From positions 20,913,018-20,977,017 of the forward strand of contig NC_133334.1 in NCBI RefSeq assembly GCF_042186555.1: DNA of 64,000 nucleotides. The letters are read 5' to 3'. Positions 9,660-21,696 of the stretch are shown piece by piece (positions within the stretch are counted from its first letter, which is position 1; the number at the start of each line of letters is the position of its first letter). Below the pieces are notes generated by a model. That model did no database searches. It was not told where the DNA came from and saw only the letters and a list, made by a program, of their open reading frames with translations. The DNA is from Aquarana catesbeiana. Lineage: Eukaryota; Chordata; Amphibia; Anura; Ranidae. A program made the translations under genes and the position numbers.

Positions 9660-9860
9660 GGATGGGTTTTTTGATGGTGACAACAGTAGACCACATAGGT
9701 GAATGCATGTGGAAACCAAATCATGTGTAAGCAAACAATGCTTTTTTACTTTTAGTTTCCTAGCATGTGAAGGGGTATTCTTTGCAAAGTAAAATTTCAT
9801 CACACTCACTAAGCTTTGGGAAAAATTCTCTTGCAAAGTGTAACTTCCCTTGCAAAGTGA
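9660..9860. repeat. Degraded copy related to the 'aatccactttgca' MITE
   Basis: It contains 'aaatcatgtgtaagcaaa.aatgctttttta', 'tgcaaagt' and 'actaagct' blocks shared with the copies at 16302, 17572 and 36738, but without clean ends. Confidence 0.5.
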
Positions 9861-10117
9861 ACAGCCTCTAAAAGAAGAGAGGAAAGATCCCTGGTGCCGC
9901 ACATCCATGGAGTTCTATGGTGGTATGAGAGAGACAATCTCAGCCTGGGCTTCTGCCAGGCCACGCCCCCAATGTGTTTCACTCCACCCCCCCCGGAGCT
10001 TAGTCATGGGGATCAGCTCCAGGGTGCGGAGTGAACCGCATTGGAGGTCCTCCGGGTTGCTGGGAACAGTCTCTGTGACCTGGTTGCTTTGTGTCTACTA
10101 TGGACCCTGATATGCTT

Positions 10118-10955
10118 TTATCATCAACCACTTCCCGCACACCGGTCGTCAAATGACAGCTGGGCGGAGCGGCTCTAGTTCTGGGTGGACGACATATGAG
10201 GGCCCTCCAGAACGACTGCTCTCGCTCGCCCATCGGTGGTGTGGTGAGTCAGTCTGACACACCGCTACACCGATCTCGGTAAAGAGCCTCTGACGGAGGC
10301 TCTTTACCACGTGATCAGCCGTCTTCAATCACGGCTGATCACGACGTAAACAGGAAGAGCCATTGATCGGCTTTTCCTCACTCACGTCTGACATACGCGA
10401 GTAGAGGAGAGCCGATCGACTGCTCTCTTGACAGGGGGGTCTGTGCTGATTTTTTATCAGTGCAGCCTCCCCTCAGATGCCCACCCAGGACCACCAGGAT
10501 GCCGCCAGGACCACCAGGGATTGCCACCACACTGGACCACCAGGTATGCCACCCTAGACCACCAGGGAAATGCAAATCAGTGCCCAGGCAGCTGCCAATC
10601 AGTGCCCATCCCCAATGCCTGCTAGTGCCATTAGTGATGCCTATCAATGCCATCTATCAGTGCCGTATATCAGTGCCCATCAGTGCCACGTATCAGTGCC
10701 CAGCAGTGCCACCTATCAGTGCCCATCTGTGCTGCCTATCGCTGCTACCCATAGGTACCCATTAGTGCAGCCTTTCAGTGCCCATCAGTGTCACCTATCA
10801 GTGCCCACCAGTGCCACTTATGAGTGCCCATCAGTGCCGTCTATCAATGCCCATCAGTGCCGCATATCAGTGCCACCCATCATTGCCGCATACCAGTGCC
10901 CATCAGTGTATACTTTTTATATATTATTAAAGATACCACTTTGATAATGCACAAG
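10118..10955. repeat. Interspersed repeat with two perfect hairpins and a cagtgccca-type minisatellite
   Basis: It starts 'aaccacttcccgcac'. Two adjacent hairpins have perfect 13-bp stems: 10278-10290 with 10296-10308 (5-nt loop), and 10310-10322 with 10331-10343 (8-nt loop). From about 10460 it becomes a minisatellite, first 'ccaccagg' units and then 23-bp units around 'tatcagtgcccatcagtgcc' to 10910. Periodic short frames across the array are not genes. Confidence 0.7.
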
Positions 10956-11053
10956 GCTGGAGCACCCTCTCTTCTTTGTTTTATATGATTCTCTATTAAC
11001 CAATGTGAGGCAGATCCCTACTGGTGCTAATCTTGTGGGCATGACATGGTTAA

Positions 11054-12300
11054 AGTGGATGTAAACCCACTCTCATCCTTTCCAAACTACTGCCATAGTG
11101 GATATCTATAAGGATATACATGCCTTCTGCACGTATCCTTACCTGTCAAAATGTCTCCACCCTGTCTGTAATGAGACCCAAAAAACTGCATATTCTGTGG
11201 GTGGGTCTGTTGTCCGGAGCTTGGTGGGTGAAGTCGTGATGTCAGTAGACTCCCTGCCCACCTCTACACTCCCCTTGTCAACATGCATTTATTCCTGCGT
11301 ATTTCTTACACTGAACTTCTGCTATGAACACTAACATCCAGTCAAAACCCAGAAAAGTCACTGCATGACTTCAGCATGTCCAATCATGTTGAGGTGTGAA
11401 GCAGCCAATCCTGGGAGAGCTGGAGAAGAAAGGAGGAGGGGATCTAAAGTACACAGAATGTCTCTCTCAGGCTCCTGCATGATATATGTACCAAGTAATT
11501 CTGCGCTGCCCTAGAAAAACACAAATAAGCAGCTAACACGGCCAACAGGATATATGCAAATAAAAAGGAAACAAAATAAGTGTAGCGCTAAACCAATATT
11601 AAATGTCCAACATAGAGACAATATAATCCAGGAGTTGGTAAAACCTCTAGATGCAAATTAGAGGAAAGTACTCCATGTTTGTATGGCTCCTAATGGCTGG
11701 TGGTCCATAGAAATTATGTGACTTCATGTGAAGAGCAAATCAATAGGTGCATAACATCTGAAGTGAAGACAGACAAAGCACACCACCACCGACAATGAGG
11801 AGGCTTACCAGATCTATTGGACCCAAAGAGACATACGTCCAATTGGGTCAAAGCAGGCTTGGGTGGTGAATGGCTATGGGTGATCCAGAAGAGTGGAGGT
11901 CCTGGGATGAACCATGGACTGGTGTGTCCCTCAGGGTGATGTTAGAACATAGATGGCAGTAGTGATAAACGGGGAGGAAGAAGAAAGGCCACATAGTGTA
12001 AATCCATAAAACAAATAGCAAATTTATTAAAAATGAGAGATACACTCACATGTAAATCTGTTAAAATCAGCGCTGTAAATATATGGCGGCAGTGGGGTCC
12101 TACTGCTGCTATATACTGACCCCACTGCCCCCACTTCCGCCATATATTTCAGTTTTTATCTCACTGAAAAAAAGATGAGGACTGCTCAGAGCTGGATTAA
12201 CTCTTTGTGGCAAGACTGGACACAGATGACATGAAATCCTATACTGTACAAGGTGCAAGCCTTAATTAAAAAAAAAAAAAAAATCGGGTTTACATCCACT
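11054..12300. mobile_element. TTAA-flanked MITE-type element (1247 bp)
   Basis: The ends are perfect 15-bp inverted repeats (AGTGGATGTAAACCC), flanked by TTAA at 11050-11053 and 12301-12304. TTAA duplication points to the piggyBac or Kolobok superfamilies. The interior has no transposase; a segment at about 11500-12060 looks like a different repeat nested inside. Confidence 0.82.
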
Positions 12301-12334
12301 TTAAAAGCCTAAAGGTGTCAGAGGCTGTCAATTA

Positions 12335-12680
12335 TTATTATTTAAGGAACTTATATAGCGCCGTCAATTTATGCAGCGCTTTACATATACATTGTACATT
12401 CTCATCAGTCCCTACCCTCAAGGAGCTTACAATCTAATGTCCCTAACTCACATTCATATAATAGGGTCAATTTAGACAGAAGCCAATTAACCTCCCAGCA
12501 TGTCTTTGGAGTGTGGGAGGAAACCGGAGTACCCGGAGGAAACCCACGCTGGCACAGGGAGAACATGCAAACTCCAGGCAGGTAGTCAAGACTATGTGCA
12601 GGCCGTGTACCAAACCAGGCAATGGTGGACAGAAAGAGGTACTCTGTTGTCCTTGGCAAGGCCACCCAAGGTGTAGTTCT
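12335..12680. repeat. Interspersed 'gcagcgctttaca' repeat
   Basis: It contains 'atatagcgcc', 'gcagcgctttacat', 'aaggagcttacaatcta' and 'gtgtgggaggaaaccgg' blocks, which I recognise as a high-copy interspersed repeat of fish and amphibian genomes. An inverted fragment recurs at 35520-35590 and a relative at 30140. I cannot assign its class from memory. The short frames here are not genes. Confidence 0.75.
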
Positions 12681-12689
12681 GCTTTCATA

Positions 12690-13195
12690 TAAATATTACA
12701 GATAATCGTACCAACAGGATTAACACATTTGAGAAAAGTGTGAGGATACAGAAAGACAGTGCAAAGTTAAAATGGTGTAAATGGGGGAAGAAAAATAATT
12801 AAACACAATGGAGGAGATTAATAATTGATTAAAAGAAAAAGGCAAATCAAGCCTTTCTCGGCAGATATAAAAAAATCTTCACATAGAATGCTGTTGGTTT
12901 AAACATTGGCTTTATTAGAGAAGACACTTATAACTAACAGTTCATAAAAGTTCTGGGCTGGAAAAAGTTCAACAAGACAATGAAACTATTACAAGCAAAG
13001 CAGAAAATAGCTACAAAAAAAAAAATCTATCCAAATTAGGTTGTCTTTTATTCTGAACTCGAAGCCTTTCTGTCGATGGGATTAATGTTCCGGCTTAACA
13101 ATAGTAACAGCTGTCATTGCAACACACAGATTTATCATCCACTGCAGAAAGCAAAGGCAGAATGTACACAACGTCCACCGGCAGACTGTGAGGTC
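12690..13195. other. Single-copy-looking island
   Basis: No repeats were matched inside the window. The stretch 12880-13170 is of mixed composition with AT-rich homeodomain-like words, and could be conserved non-coding sequence. Comparison is needed to tell. Confidence 0.35.
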
Positions 13196-13639
13196 TTTAA
13201 AGGAGAACTCTGATCAAATTACATAAAGCAGGGATATTGTATACACAGTATATTCAGATCTTGTAATCACACAATACACTGTTCAATCAATGAACACTCA
13301 CTTACAATGTACAATCTATAAACAAATGAGAGACAACAGCGCTCTCTCAGAAAGAAAGCCTGCGATTTGTAAAGAGAAACAATGTGTTCTCCTGCTTCTG
13401 ACAGGTAACTAATTATTGGATACACTTTACACGTTATTCATCCTCTTGTGGACACATTGTACACCTTTTAAAAACAAGCTGTTTTTTAATAGGTGAGCAC
13501 AGTTGTTTATAGATTGATAAATATGGGGTATCATCCTTTAAGACAGCAGCAGCTACTATCCTGGAACGTGTTTCTATGCAGTATATACTGTAATTAACCA
13601 CGTGATCTCCGGAAGGTTTCACCTCCTTCACGACCAGAC

Positions 13640-13935
13640 CATTCCTTTGCTATCTGGCAATTGCGCGGTCATGCAACTATATCCAAATGGAAATTTATAT
13701 AATTTTTTCACACAATTAGAGTTTTCTTTTGGTGGTATTTGATGACCACACTGGGTGTTTTATTTTTTATTAAATAAATGAAAAAAAAAAAATTCATAAA
13801 GGGCCAAAATGTATTCTGCTACATGTCTTTAGTAAAAAAAAAAAAAAAAATCTCAATAAGTGCATATTGTGTGAAAATTATAGCGTCTACAAACCAAGGT
13901 ATATATACTGGAATTTACGCAGCTATAGACGCTAC
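13640..13935 (-). repeat. 'Tatagacgct' interspersed repeat, copy 1
   Basis: It shares, in inverted orientation, the blocks 'ttttggtggtatttgat', 'tgtattctgcta' and 'gctatagacgct' with copies at 39045-39385 and 59600-59930. Three copies in 64 kb mark it as high-copy. No coding capacity. Confidence 0.75.
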
Positions 13936-14094
13936 ACCGCAATGGAGGTGATCAGCGTCTTACAGTGGGACAGTGATAGTGTGGCGGGCAATCTGGTGCT
14001 AACAGACCCTCGCTGGGAGGTTAACAAACTGGCACTGACATCAATAGTGACATTAAACAGTGATAATACTGTACATTTACACTGTACTAATTAA

Positions 14095-14609
14095 AGGGGT
14101 TGTAAACCTTTGTGTTTTTTCACCTTAATGCTATGCATTAAGGTGAAAAAACACCTGGCAGTGACCGGCCCCCTAGCCCCCGACCCCCCCCCCCCGTTTT
14201 ACTTACCTGAGCCCTGGAACTTGACCCGCCGGGGATGTGCTGTCTCTCTGCCCGGGGTTCTTGGCTCTTGATTGTATAGATTGATAGCAGCGCAGCCATT
14301 GGCTCCCACTGCTGTCAATCAAATCCAATCACGCGGGCGCAGGGGGGGTGGGGCCGAGTCATACATTCGGCGGCTATGGATGCCGAATGCTGGACTCGGG
14401 AGCGTGCCCGCAAGGTAACCCCCTCGGGGAAGCGCTTCCCCGAGGGGGTTATCTGATGTGGGAAGGGGCCACGAGAGCCGCCGGGGGACCCCAGAAGACA
14501 AGGATCGGGGCCACTCTGTGCAAAACGAGCTGCACAGTGGAGGTAAGTATGATATGTTTGTTATTTAAAAAAAAAAAAAAAAAAGGACACTTACAATCAC
14601 TCTAACCCC
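14095..14609. mobile_element. TTAA-flanked MITE, family B copy 1
   Basis: TTAA at 14091-14094 and 14610-14613 brackets an element beginning AGGGGTTGTAAACC. It shares most of its interior with 53039-53776, including 'ttttacttacctga', 'ccattggctccc' and 'atgatatgtttgttat'. A subterminal hairpin (ttcaccttaatg with cattaaggtgaa) lies near 14120-14150. Confidence 0.8.
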
Positions 14610-14664
14610 TTAACCCCTTCCCAGTCAGTGTCATATCAAGGGTCAATCAAGGGGTTGACTGTGT

Positions 14665-14930
14665 GTCTAAAGCCTAGTACACACAATTCATTTTTTTTTT
14701 GTTCATTCAACCCAGTGGGCTGAACGGGAAAAAAAACTGACAGCTCCGGTCAGAGCCGCTGTACTAACAATCTGATGTTAATATAAAGATCTCACCCACT
14801 GAGCTATTGTGTTCTGAAGGTGGATTATAGAACTCAGCTTCACCGTATTCACTAAGCTCTGGGGAAAATTAGTTCAGCTGCACTTGCAAAGTGCGCATTC
14901 TATTTGTCTTTAATAAATCCACCCCAAATA
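14665..14930. repeat. Fragments of two MITE families
   Basis: 14665-14790 resembles the left part of the element at 38664 (taaagcctagtacaca). 14836-14930 resembles the 'aatccactttgca' family. Confidence 0.5.
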
Positions 14931-14952
14931 CTTCTTCCTCTTATACACTTAA

Positions 14953-16257
14953 AGAGGAACTGCAGTCTGCTTACATCATTTGTAATAAAAACATCTTTGC
15001 CATTCTGAAGCTTCCCTCCAACCACTTTGCATATTATTTTATATATACTGTGATTCTGTACTTGCCAGATATGCTGCAGAAATCTCCCTCCACTAAGTCT
15101 GGCTGCAGCCATTTTAACTGTGGGCAGCTGAAGCTGCTGCCTGTTCACTTCCTGGATTTACACAGAGGCACATAGGCATACAGACACATACACATATATA
15201 TTTATACAGACAAACACACATATATACAGACAGACACACTCACTCCACTGCTTGCCTGCATATTTCTCCTCTCTCAATGAATACACATGGATCTCTGCAG
15301 CGAGGGTGGCCCGTCCATTAGGGGCGCCCGGACTCCGCCCCCTCTCTCCAGGCAACCCCCTATATGCATTGGATAGATTTAGGCATAGCCTGAATCTATC
15401 CATGGCCACCACGGCCACCCGCTATTCATGCGTCCAGCCTCTTTCAGGTCACCGGGCACATTAATTACAGCAGCCAGGGTTTTTCTTTTAAGCACCTGAT
15501 TAGAGCCAGAGGCTCTAATAGGCTTCAAAGTAGGGTGGGCTCGGGATGCAGAGAGTGTGCCCGGAGCCCACCCAGGTGTGTTGCAACAACGAATGAATAT
15601 TCACTGTTGCAACAATGATCCTCCTCCCAGAAAATCAGGAAGCAGGTCTGAGACCTGTCACCCAAATGGTTGAAAAGACAGGTGATCCTATTGGACGCCT
15701 ATGAGGAGAGGAGGAGACTCACGGCAAAAGCGAGGAGGAGAAGAGCCGCTGGCTGATGCCTGGACGCCTGTTCCCCCCCACAGCTCCTCGGATGCCTGGT
15801 CCCCACCGCTGCTCCTCTGATGCCCGATCCCCGCCGCTGCTCCTCGAATGCCAGCTGATGCCTGCCGCCTAGATGGGGTAGGTGACGATGGACCGACCGG
15901 CAGACAGCAGGGGGTTGGGGGGGGGGTTTGAGTTGCCACTGGGGGGGGTTCGGTTGTTTGCCACCCCCCAAACAAAAAACACCAGCAGCCACTGCAGTCT
16001 CCTGTTATCTCCGCCCTCATCCAGCCCCTCCAGCTCTGCAACGCCCATCCTTCTTTGACCCCCCTCTTGCTAGCAAACTCTCACCAGAGTGAGAAAAAGA
16101 GCTGTGTGTGATGTCATTAGCTATAGGCTAATTACCACAGAATAAAAAAGACGTGGGCTGTAAAAGGTGTTTACTGGCAGAAAAAAAATGTTTTACTATC
16201 CAAAGTTAAAACAAGGGCAGAAGATGGAAAGATGAAAAAAATTACTGAAGGTCCGCT
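14953..16257. mobile_element. TTAA-flanked element interrupted by another repeat
   Basis: TTAA at 14949-14952 and 16258-16261 flanks ends AGAGGAACTGCAGT and its inverted relative actgaaggtccgct. The element is split by the 'gtggcccgtccat' repeat (15303-15993). A short ACAC/TACA microsatellite lies at 15178-15245. No transposase frame. Confidence 0.65.
15303..15993. mobile_element. 'gtggcccgtccat' repeat, copy 1 (hAT-like ends)
   Basis: The left end contains gtggcccgtccattag and the right end agcagccactg, resembling the cagtggcggc ends of the element at 25410. The interior shares 'aataggcttcaa.gtagggtgggctc' with 23838-24385 (inverted) and 33318-33785. Frames within are Pro/Gly-rich and not credible. 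No clean target duplication was found. Confidence 0.6.
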
Positions 16258-16301
16258 TTAAAGGGTGACAACACTGTATAAAATATACAGCTCTAAAACT
16301 A

Positions 16302-16544
16302 TGGGGTTGATTTACTAAAGGCAAATCCACTTTGCACTACAAGTGCACTTGGAAATGCATTCGCTGCAGATCTGAGGGGAAGATCTGAAATGAGGGGAAG
16401 CTCTGCTGATTTTATCATCCAATCATGTGCAAGCAAAAATGCTGTTTTTTATTTTCCTTGCATGTCCCCCTCAGATCTACAGCGACTGCACTTCCAAGTG
16501 CACTTGCAGTGCAAAGTGGATTTGCCTTTAGTAAATAACCCCCA
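16302..16544. mobile_element. 'aatccactttgca' palindromic MITE, copy 1
   Basis: Long inverted ends (ggggttgatttactaaag and its complement) enclose further inverted blocks (aagtgcacttgga with tccaagtgcactt), so much of the 243 bp is one imperfect hairpin. Copies recur at 17572 and 36738. Confidence 0.8.
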
Positions 16545-16678
16545 ATGCGTCACCTCTCCATATTGCCAGACCAGTGAGGTCCTACCTGTGCTCTCATTCT
16601 ACTCTAAGCTGCCTTCAATACATATTACCATGTTAAAGATTATACAAGATTTTAGTGATTGGGTTTACATCTATTTTA

Positions 16679-17316
16679 AGGCCCATTCACACCTGTGTGC
16701 ATTCTGAATGGCACTCCAACACACCTTCTCAGTGCACCTGGGCTGTAGCGCACTGCAACATGCAACAATGCATGCAAAAATGCTGCATGCACAATTTCAG
16801 TCTGTTGTGGTGTGTTGGAAAGTCAATCAAATAAAATAGCTGCCTTTAAAGCTGAACTCTGGGATAAGTAAATACTGTCTAAATCCATTCATCATGTGTA
16901 TTCTTGAATCTTGGTTTGCTTTGAGTATTTCCTCCAGATCTGCGCAGTAACCCAGTGTGGGACTTTTCCTTCCTGTAATAAAGACCGCTCACTGCTGCTC
17001 TCTCTCCTTGTGAATGGTGACGGGCCTTGTCTCCGCCCCTCCTGTAGTGTTCTGCAGGCAGCCTGCTGGACTCCTCCCACAGCTCTGCTCTCTGTACAGA
17101 CTTTGTACAGCACAGTGATGATGTCACTGCTTTTACATGGTAATATCTAGGTTTTTAAACCCATCTGGTGTGCACAAAAGTAGATTTGTATCCTTTGTGA
17201 CTATTGAGGAATATATTTAAATAAAAGTATGCCAGAGTTCAACTTTAACACAAAGCGTGTTAATGTACGTGCCTTTAACACACTGCAGCGGAGCTGCTTG
17301 GGGTGAATGAGCCCTT
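16679..17316. mobile_element. Outer MITE with 'ggcccattcacacc' ends
   Basis: The left end aaggcccattcacacc pairs with ggggtgaatgagccctt at the right. A TTAA-type MITE (16850-17244) sits inside it, so this outer element is the older insertion. Confidence 0.6.
16850..17244. mobile_element. TTAA-flanked MITE nested in outer MITE
   Basis: TTAA at 16846-16849 and 17245-17248 flanks inverted ends AGCTGAACTCTGG and CCAGAGTTCAACT (12 of 13). An inverted, truncated relative occupies 43786-44095. Confidence 0.82.
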
Positions 17317-17571
17317 CAGATAACATCACTATGCAATACAAGAGAGGCCGCCTAGCTCACTTTGGTCACACCATTTTTTCCTTGCCTGCAGGGGACTGTG
17401 GAAACCCAATATACAGATTTCAGGCCGTTACCAGAAGTAATTAGAAATTCACTGAATGACTTTTGGTTAAACACAAAGCAGGACTTACAGGTGGGTTATT
17501 ATGTGTGCCAGATGTGACATCTCTTTTTATGATGTTTTGTAATAAAATTGGCATTCGCCTTTTTAGACACC

Positions 17572-17818
17572 ATGGGGGTTATTTACGAAATGCAAATCCA
17601 CTTTGCACTACAAGTGCAAAGTGCAGTCGCTGTAAATCTGAGGGGAAGATCAGAAATAAGGGAAAGCTCTGCTGATTTTATCATCCAATCATGTGCAAGC
17701 TAAAATGCTGTTTTTTACTTTCCTTGCATGTCCCCCTCGGATCTACAGCAACTGCACTTCCAAGTGCACTTTGCACTTGTATTGTAAAGTGCACTTGCCT
17801 TTAGTAAATCAACCCCCG
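17572..17818. mobile_element. 'aatccactttgca' palindromic MITE, copy 2
   Basis: Same structure as 16302-16544, with ends gggggttatttacgaaa and tttagtaaatcaaccccc. The 17317-17571 stretch just before it shows no feature. Confidence 0.8.
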
Positions 17819-18040
17819 TGTGGTGTTATTCTGCTTATAAAGTTCCAGGGGAGGTCTGTTTTTGCAATTTGAACTAGATTGAAAATGAAAACTGAAGTGC
17901 CACACCACTGCTAAGAGTTTCCAGATACAACTTTGTTAAAAAAAAGACGGGGGGGGGGGGCCAATCCAAAAAGTAGCCAACGCATTTCTGGGGTCAAAGA
18001 GTGCCCCCTTAAATGGCAACAGCAACAATGTGAATAGACT

Positions 18041-18780
18041 TAGTGGCGTCACTTGGGTTGGTGTCACCTGGTGCAGTAAAACATGGTGTCAACCCCCCCC
18101 CCCCATAAGGGTGGGAAAGGGGGATGAGAGAGAGTTGGTGGGGGGTGAGAGAGGGGGAATGAGAGAATGGGGGGGGGAGAGAGAGGGAGCTAAGAGGGGG
18201 GGGGGTGAGGGAGACGGGGAGTGAGAAAGAAAACGGGGGTGGGAGAGAGAGACTTTTCTTACAATCTGTAATCATTCTCTATAAATGCATACTGTCCAGC
18301 CTGAACATTCTCCTTTTACCTATATCTTTGCCACTCTCCTTTTCATATTCACTTTCCTTCACTTCTGCCCACCACTGTTTTCTTTACTAGCCATTATAGG
18401 GAGGTACCTAGGGGACGCTTCCCTGGCTCTATTTAACCTGTGTGACGGGAGGAGACGGGAAGAGATGATGTGGGTGCCACCAGAGATTGCAGCCGGGCAG
18501 TACCTGGATGCTGGGTGCTAGTGATGCTACTGGCGCTGCCCCCCCATCAACTGTGTCTCGCCCTGAGAGAAGGAGTATGATGGCTGGGCACAGTGGGCAG
18601 GGTAGAGGCAGATAGGGTGGTGAATGGCTTTTGGGGGGTGGGAGCAACTGAGATCTGCAGCACCCCCCTACATCTGGCAATAGGTCTCTCATTGGGCCCC
18701 CTACTGCCCTAATGGTCAGTCCGCTCTGGTGCCACCCCTCTGGCGGGTGTCACCCCTGCACCCCCATAACAACGTCACTA
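18041..18780. mobile_element. 8-bp-TSD MITE with purine-rich core
   Basis: A perfect 8-bp duplication AATAGACT (18033-18040 and 18781-18788) flanks ends tagtggcgtcac and aacgtcacta. Both sides carry ggtgtcacc subterminal words in inverted orientation. The core (18090-18250) is a G-rich purine tract of gagaggg type. hAT affiliation is inferred from TSD length. Confidence 0.75.
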
Positions 18781-18789
18781 AATAGACTA

Positions 18790-19780
18790 GAAGAGAACTG
18801 GACCTTTTATGTTATTTTATGTGTGTTTGCAAACACAGGCCTTGTCAGCAACTGGTTTGTCATCCAATAGCAGGTTCTGATCGCCCCATCAAATCCTGGG
18901 CCTTGGGGTACGCCGTTTGTTGCCTGACCCTGGCTTGCCTTGACGCTTTATTCTTGGGAAAACTGTACCATTCCTCTAACCAAAAACCCCGCTTTCATTT
19001 ACGCAACAAAGACGGTAATCTGTATTGACATTTAAGACGAAAAGTCAATAAAAACTTCTGTTCTGACTTTCAGCGTCTTCCATCTAACCTTGAAGCGCAG
19101 TTTCTGAATTGCTGATCAGCAGAGATGTAAACCTCCTTCCGGGGTGCTCGCTTGTCTGGAAGAAGAGATGGATGGATCTGCCAGGATGTCATAACTGATC
19201 ACTTGTGACGGATGATGGGAGACGAACAACTTCTATTAGTATAGAAGAGGCCACACAAACTTCACATGCTTTGTCAACTAGCTAATTGTCTTTCTGCATC
19301 AGCGGCAACATGAAAGAGATAGATGAGCCAGATATATTATTAATGTCTTTCATACACATTAATGAACGCAACTGTCTCTCTGGCAGCCTGACTTTGCCGC
19401 AGATGTGGAAGGGAAAATGATGCTCGCTGACAACCTCACATCCAGGTGAGCGAATTTCAAGGAGAGGGATGAGTGAGTCAATACGGTAACAAAATAAAAT
19501 ATCATCAAAGAAATTAAATTGTCGATCAAAATTTTATAAAAAGCATCAATTTTCTTTCATAATAAACAACATTTATAGGGAAACTCCAAAAATACATATA
19601 CACATCCATAAGTTCGCTTTTGAATTTATTCAAATATGATAAGCTCAGTCACTCTAATTACCTGTAATCTGTCTTTATACTGAGCTGTCACACGCCAGAT
19701 GAAAGCAGAAAAGAAGCTTGCAGCGACAAACAGTGATGTGTGGTTACACCGGCAATTAAATCTCTGCTACTGAGAATTTT
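18790..19780. other. Single-copy-looking island
   Basis: No repeat ends or tandem units were seen across nearly 1 kb. The stretch 19260-19500 has the texture of conserved non-coding or exonic sequence and includes the exon-shaped segment listed separately. 19500-19780 is AT-rich. Confidence 0.4.
19387..19445 (+). other. Exon-shaped 59-nt segment (speculative)
   Basis: A pyrimidine-rich acceptor (ctgtctctctggcag, ending 19386) precedes it and a strong donor (CCAG then gtgagc, from 19446) follows. One frame is open throughout: PDFAADVEGKMMLADNLTS. Length is not a multiple of three. I do not recognise the peptide. Chance matches to splice sites are common, so this is a candidate only. Confidence 0.2.
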
Positions 19781-19784
19781 AACC

Positions 19785-20035
19785 TCTTCACACCGGCGCC
19801 TCCTAGCCCTTTAAGAGGTTTAGGGTGCCTGTGGGTGGGACGGTGCTTATGATCAGGTGACTACCATTATTGATCACATGATTTGAAAACTCAGGAAGTA
19901 GCGTTCGGGAGCCTTCGGTTAGGCACCGGTAACTGTGCCGGAAGCGCAGGGCTTCTGCGCGCTCTTCGCACAGCTGTATTGACCGCAATTCACGCATATT
20001 TGCGTGCGGCCAGTGCCAAGGAGTTAACAACTCAT
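19785..20035. repeat. GC-rich interspersed repeat with short inverted ends
   Basis: It begins 'aacctcttcacaccgg' and ends 'gccaaggagttaac', a weak inverted pair, with CpG-rich interior unlike its AT-rich neighbours. Confidence 0.45.
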
Positions 20036-20084
20036 TGGTGATATTCTAATCAGTACACTTTGGGTTAATGGGAAATTTTGCAAG

Positions 20085-20400
20085 GTTCACACATGTTGGG
20101 AGTCCGGAGTCCGGTGCAGTTTTGTTCACCGGTTTAGGTGTGATTCAGGTGCGAATTTGTACTTGAATTTGCACCTAAACCAGACCCAAAATCGCACAGG
20201 ACCCTTTTATAAACGGACCGTGGCCAGAAGTAAATCAAAATGCATTATATGGCCAAAAATGTGTGGACACCTGATCATTACACCAATAGAGTATGGTCTT
20301 GTTGGACATCCCATTCCATAACCATAGGCATTAATATCGAGTTGCCCAACTTTGTGGCTTTAACAGCCTCTACTCTTCTGGGAATTTGTGGGGATGTGTT
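20085..20400. repeat. 'ttcacac' repeat fragment followed by a transposon fragment
   Basis: 20085-20235 shares 'tgcacct.aaccagaccca' with 55020-55050. 20245-20400 ('atggccaaaaatgtgtgga', 'aacagcctctactcttctgg') resembles a common vertebrate DNA-transposon-derived repeat, possibly Tc1-like, cut off at 20400. Confidence 0.4.
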
Positions 20401-20990
20401 TCGTGTCCTCTGTAAGAGTTAGGTCCATTGGATTTCTTAACTTACAAACCCATAAGCCCACTAGGCTTAATTTTGAACGGATGTCACCCATTTTTATGAG
20501 TGTGCCCTTTTGCGCGTTCTCCCTTTTTTGGGGTTTATATATACCCTTCCTCATTTTTTTACTCTCCTTGGTTGTTTTTCATTTCTCGTTAGTTGTTTCA
20601 CTGTGTATTTTTGTGTGGTTCTTGTTTCCTTCTTATTTTTTTATCGTCATTGTTTATATATATTTGCATATTTATTTTTATATTTTTACTTTTGTGCATG
20701 CTTTTTGTTTCTTATATCATCCTTAGTATTGTGTTGTGGTCTTGTAGGGGTTAAACAACTGACATACCAAATGTGTGTTATCATTAAGCGATGTTGTGCG
20801 TGAAATGCGTCAACCTTCTTACCTGTTTTGTGCTCTTCGTTCTGTGATTTTTTTTTTCTCTTGAATTTTTGATACCTTAATAAAGAATTGGTGTTTCCAG
20901 TGGAGTGTGCGGCGATCCAATCTTATATATCTTTGCATCTCGGAGGTGAGCCAGTCAAGCACCTCTATTTGTGGATCGTATATGGCAGGG
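20400..20990. repeat. 'gaaatgcgtcaacc' repeat with AATAAA
   Basis: The word gaaatgcgt (20802-20810) is followed about 70 bp later by taataaagaatt. The same arrangement appears on the right arm of the palindrome at 35108-35396. The T-rich stretch before it gives hydrophobic frames without credible coding signals. Confidence 0.45.
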
Positions 20991-21009
20991 GTCTCTAAAC
21001 TTTCCAAAA

Positions 21010-21104
21010 TCCCAATAAAATACATTTAAAAATACATTTTTGGTTGTAACATGACAAAATGTGGAAAATTTCAAGGGGTGTGAATACTTTTTCAATGCGC
21101 TGTA
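21010..21104. mobile_element. Tc1/mariner-like terminal fragment
   Basis: The words 'ggttgtaacatgacaaaatg' and 'aaggggtgtgaatacttttt' ending in gcgctgta are the familiar terminal region of vertebrate Tc1-like transposons. Only this end is present. Confidence 0.7.
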
Positions 21105-21163
21105 TTAGGAATATGAAATGTTAGGCTTACATATTCTTTAAGCTCTGTGTACATGAGGCCTAA

Positions 21164-21626
21164 GGGCTAGCTCACACTTGCTTTAAAACAAGGACATGCT
21201 TTGTTATTGAATGGCAGTCAAAGCTCCTGTCACTAAATAAAATAGTTAGCTTACAGTCCTGTTTACACCTTGCTTTTGCTTTGCTTCAAAAATGATACCC
21301 CATGTCGCTTTAGTGGTGTTTCAGAGCGTCTTCAAAGCCTCCACAGAACTCTGTGACAGCTCGCTTGAAGCACCTGCGACTTTTGAGAGGTTTTAGCTTC
21401 GCTTTGTTTTGGAGAAATTGCAGGTATGATATATCCACACACAGGATATCTGTCAAGCTTCAACAAAGCTTCAAAAGAGCATCACGGAAGCATCACCAAC
21501 GCTTCATCGCAGCACCACCGAAGCACCACTAAAGCACCACGAAGCATCAAAAACACATCATAGAAGCATGTTGAAGCGGTAGGAGCTTTAATGTGTGTTG
21601 AAGGCAAAGCATGTGTAAATGAGCCC
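21164..21626. mobile_element. TAA-flanked MITE (Harbinger-like)
   Basis: TAA at 21161-21163 and 21627-21629 brackets ends GGGCTAGCTCACACTTGC and its imperfect inverse. A 3-bp TWA duplication is typical of PIF/Harbinger. The interior contains irregular 'agcatcac.gaagcacc' repeats. Confidence 0.6.
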
Positions 21627-21696
21627 TAAAACAGCTGTATGCAGTTTGTAATAAATGGCTCTATAATTGTAGGCTATATTGACACTATAAATACAA

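Noticed and set aside
15303..15993. 8-bp target duplication for this repeat
   Set aside because: The flanks gatctctg and cagtctcc match poorly; no duplication claimed.
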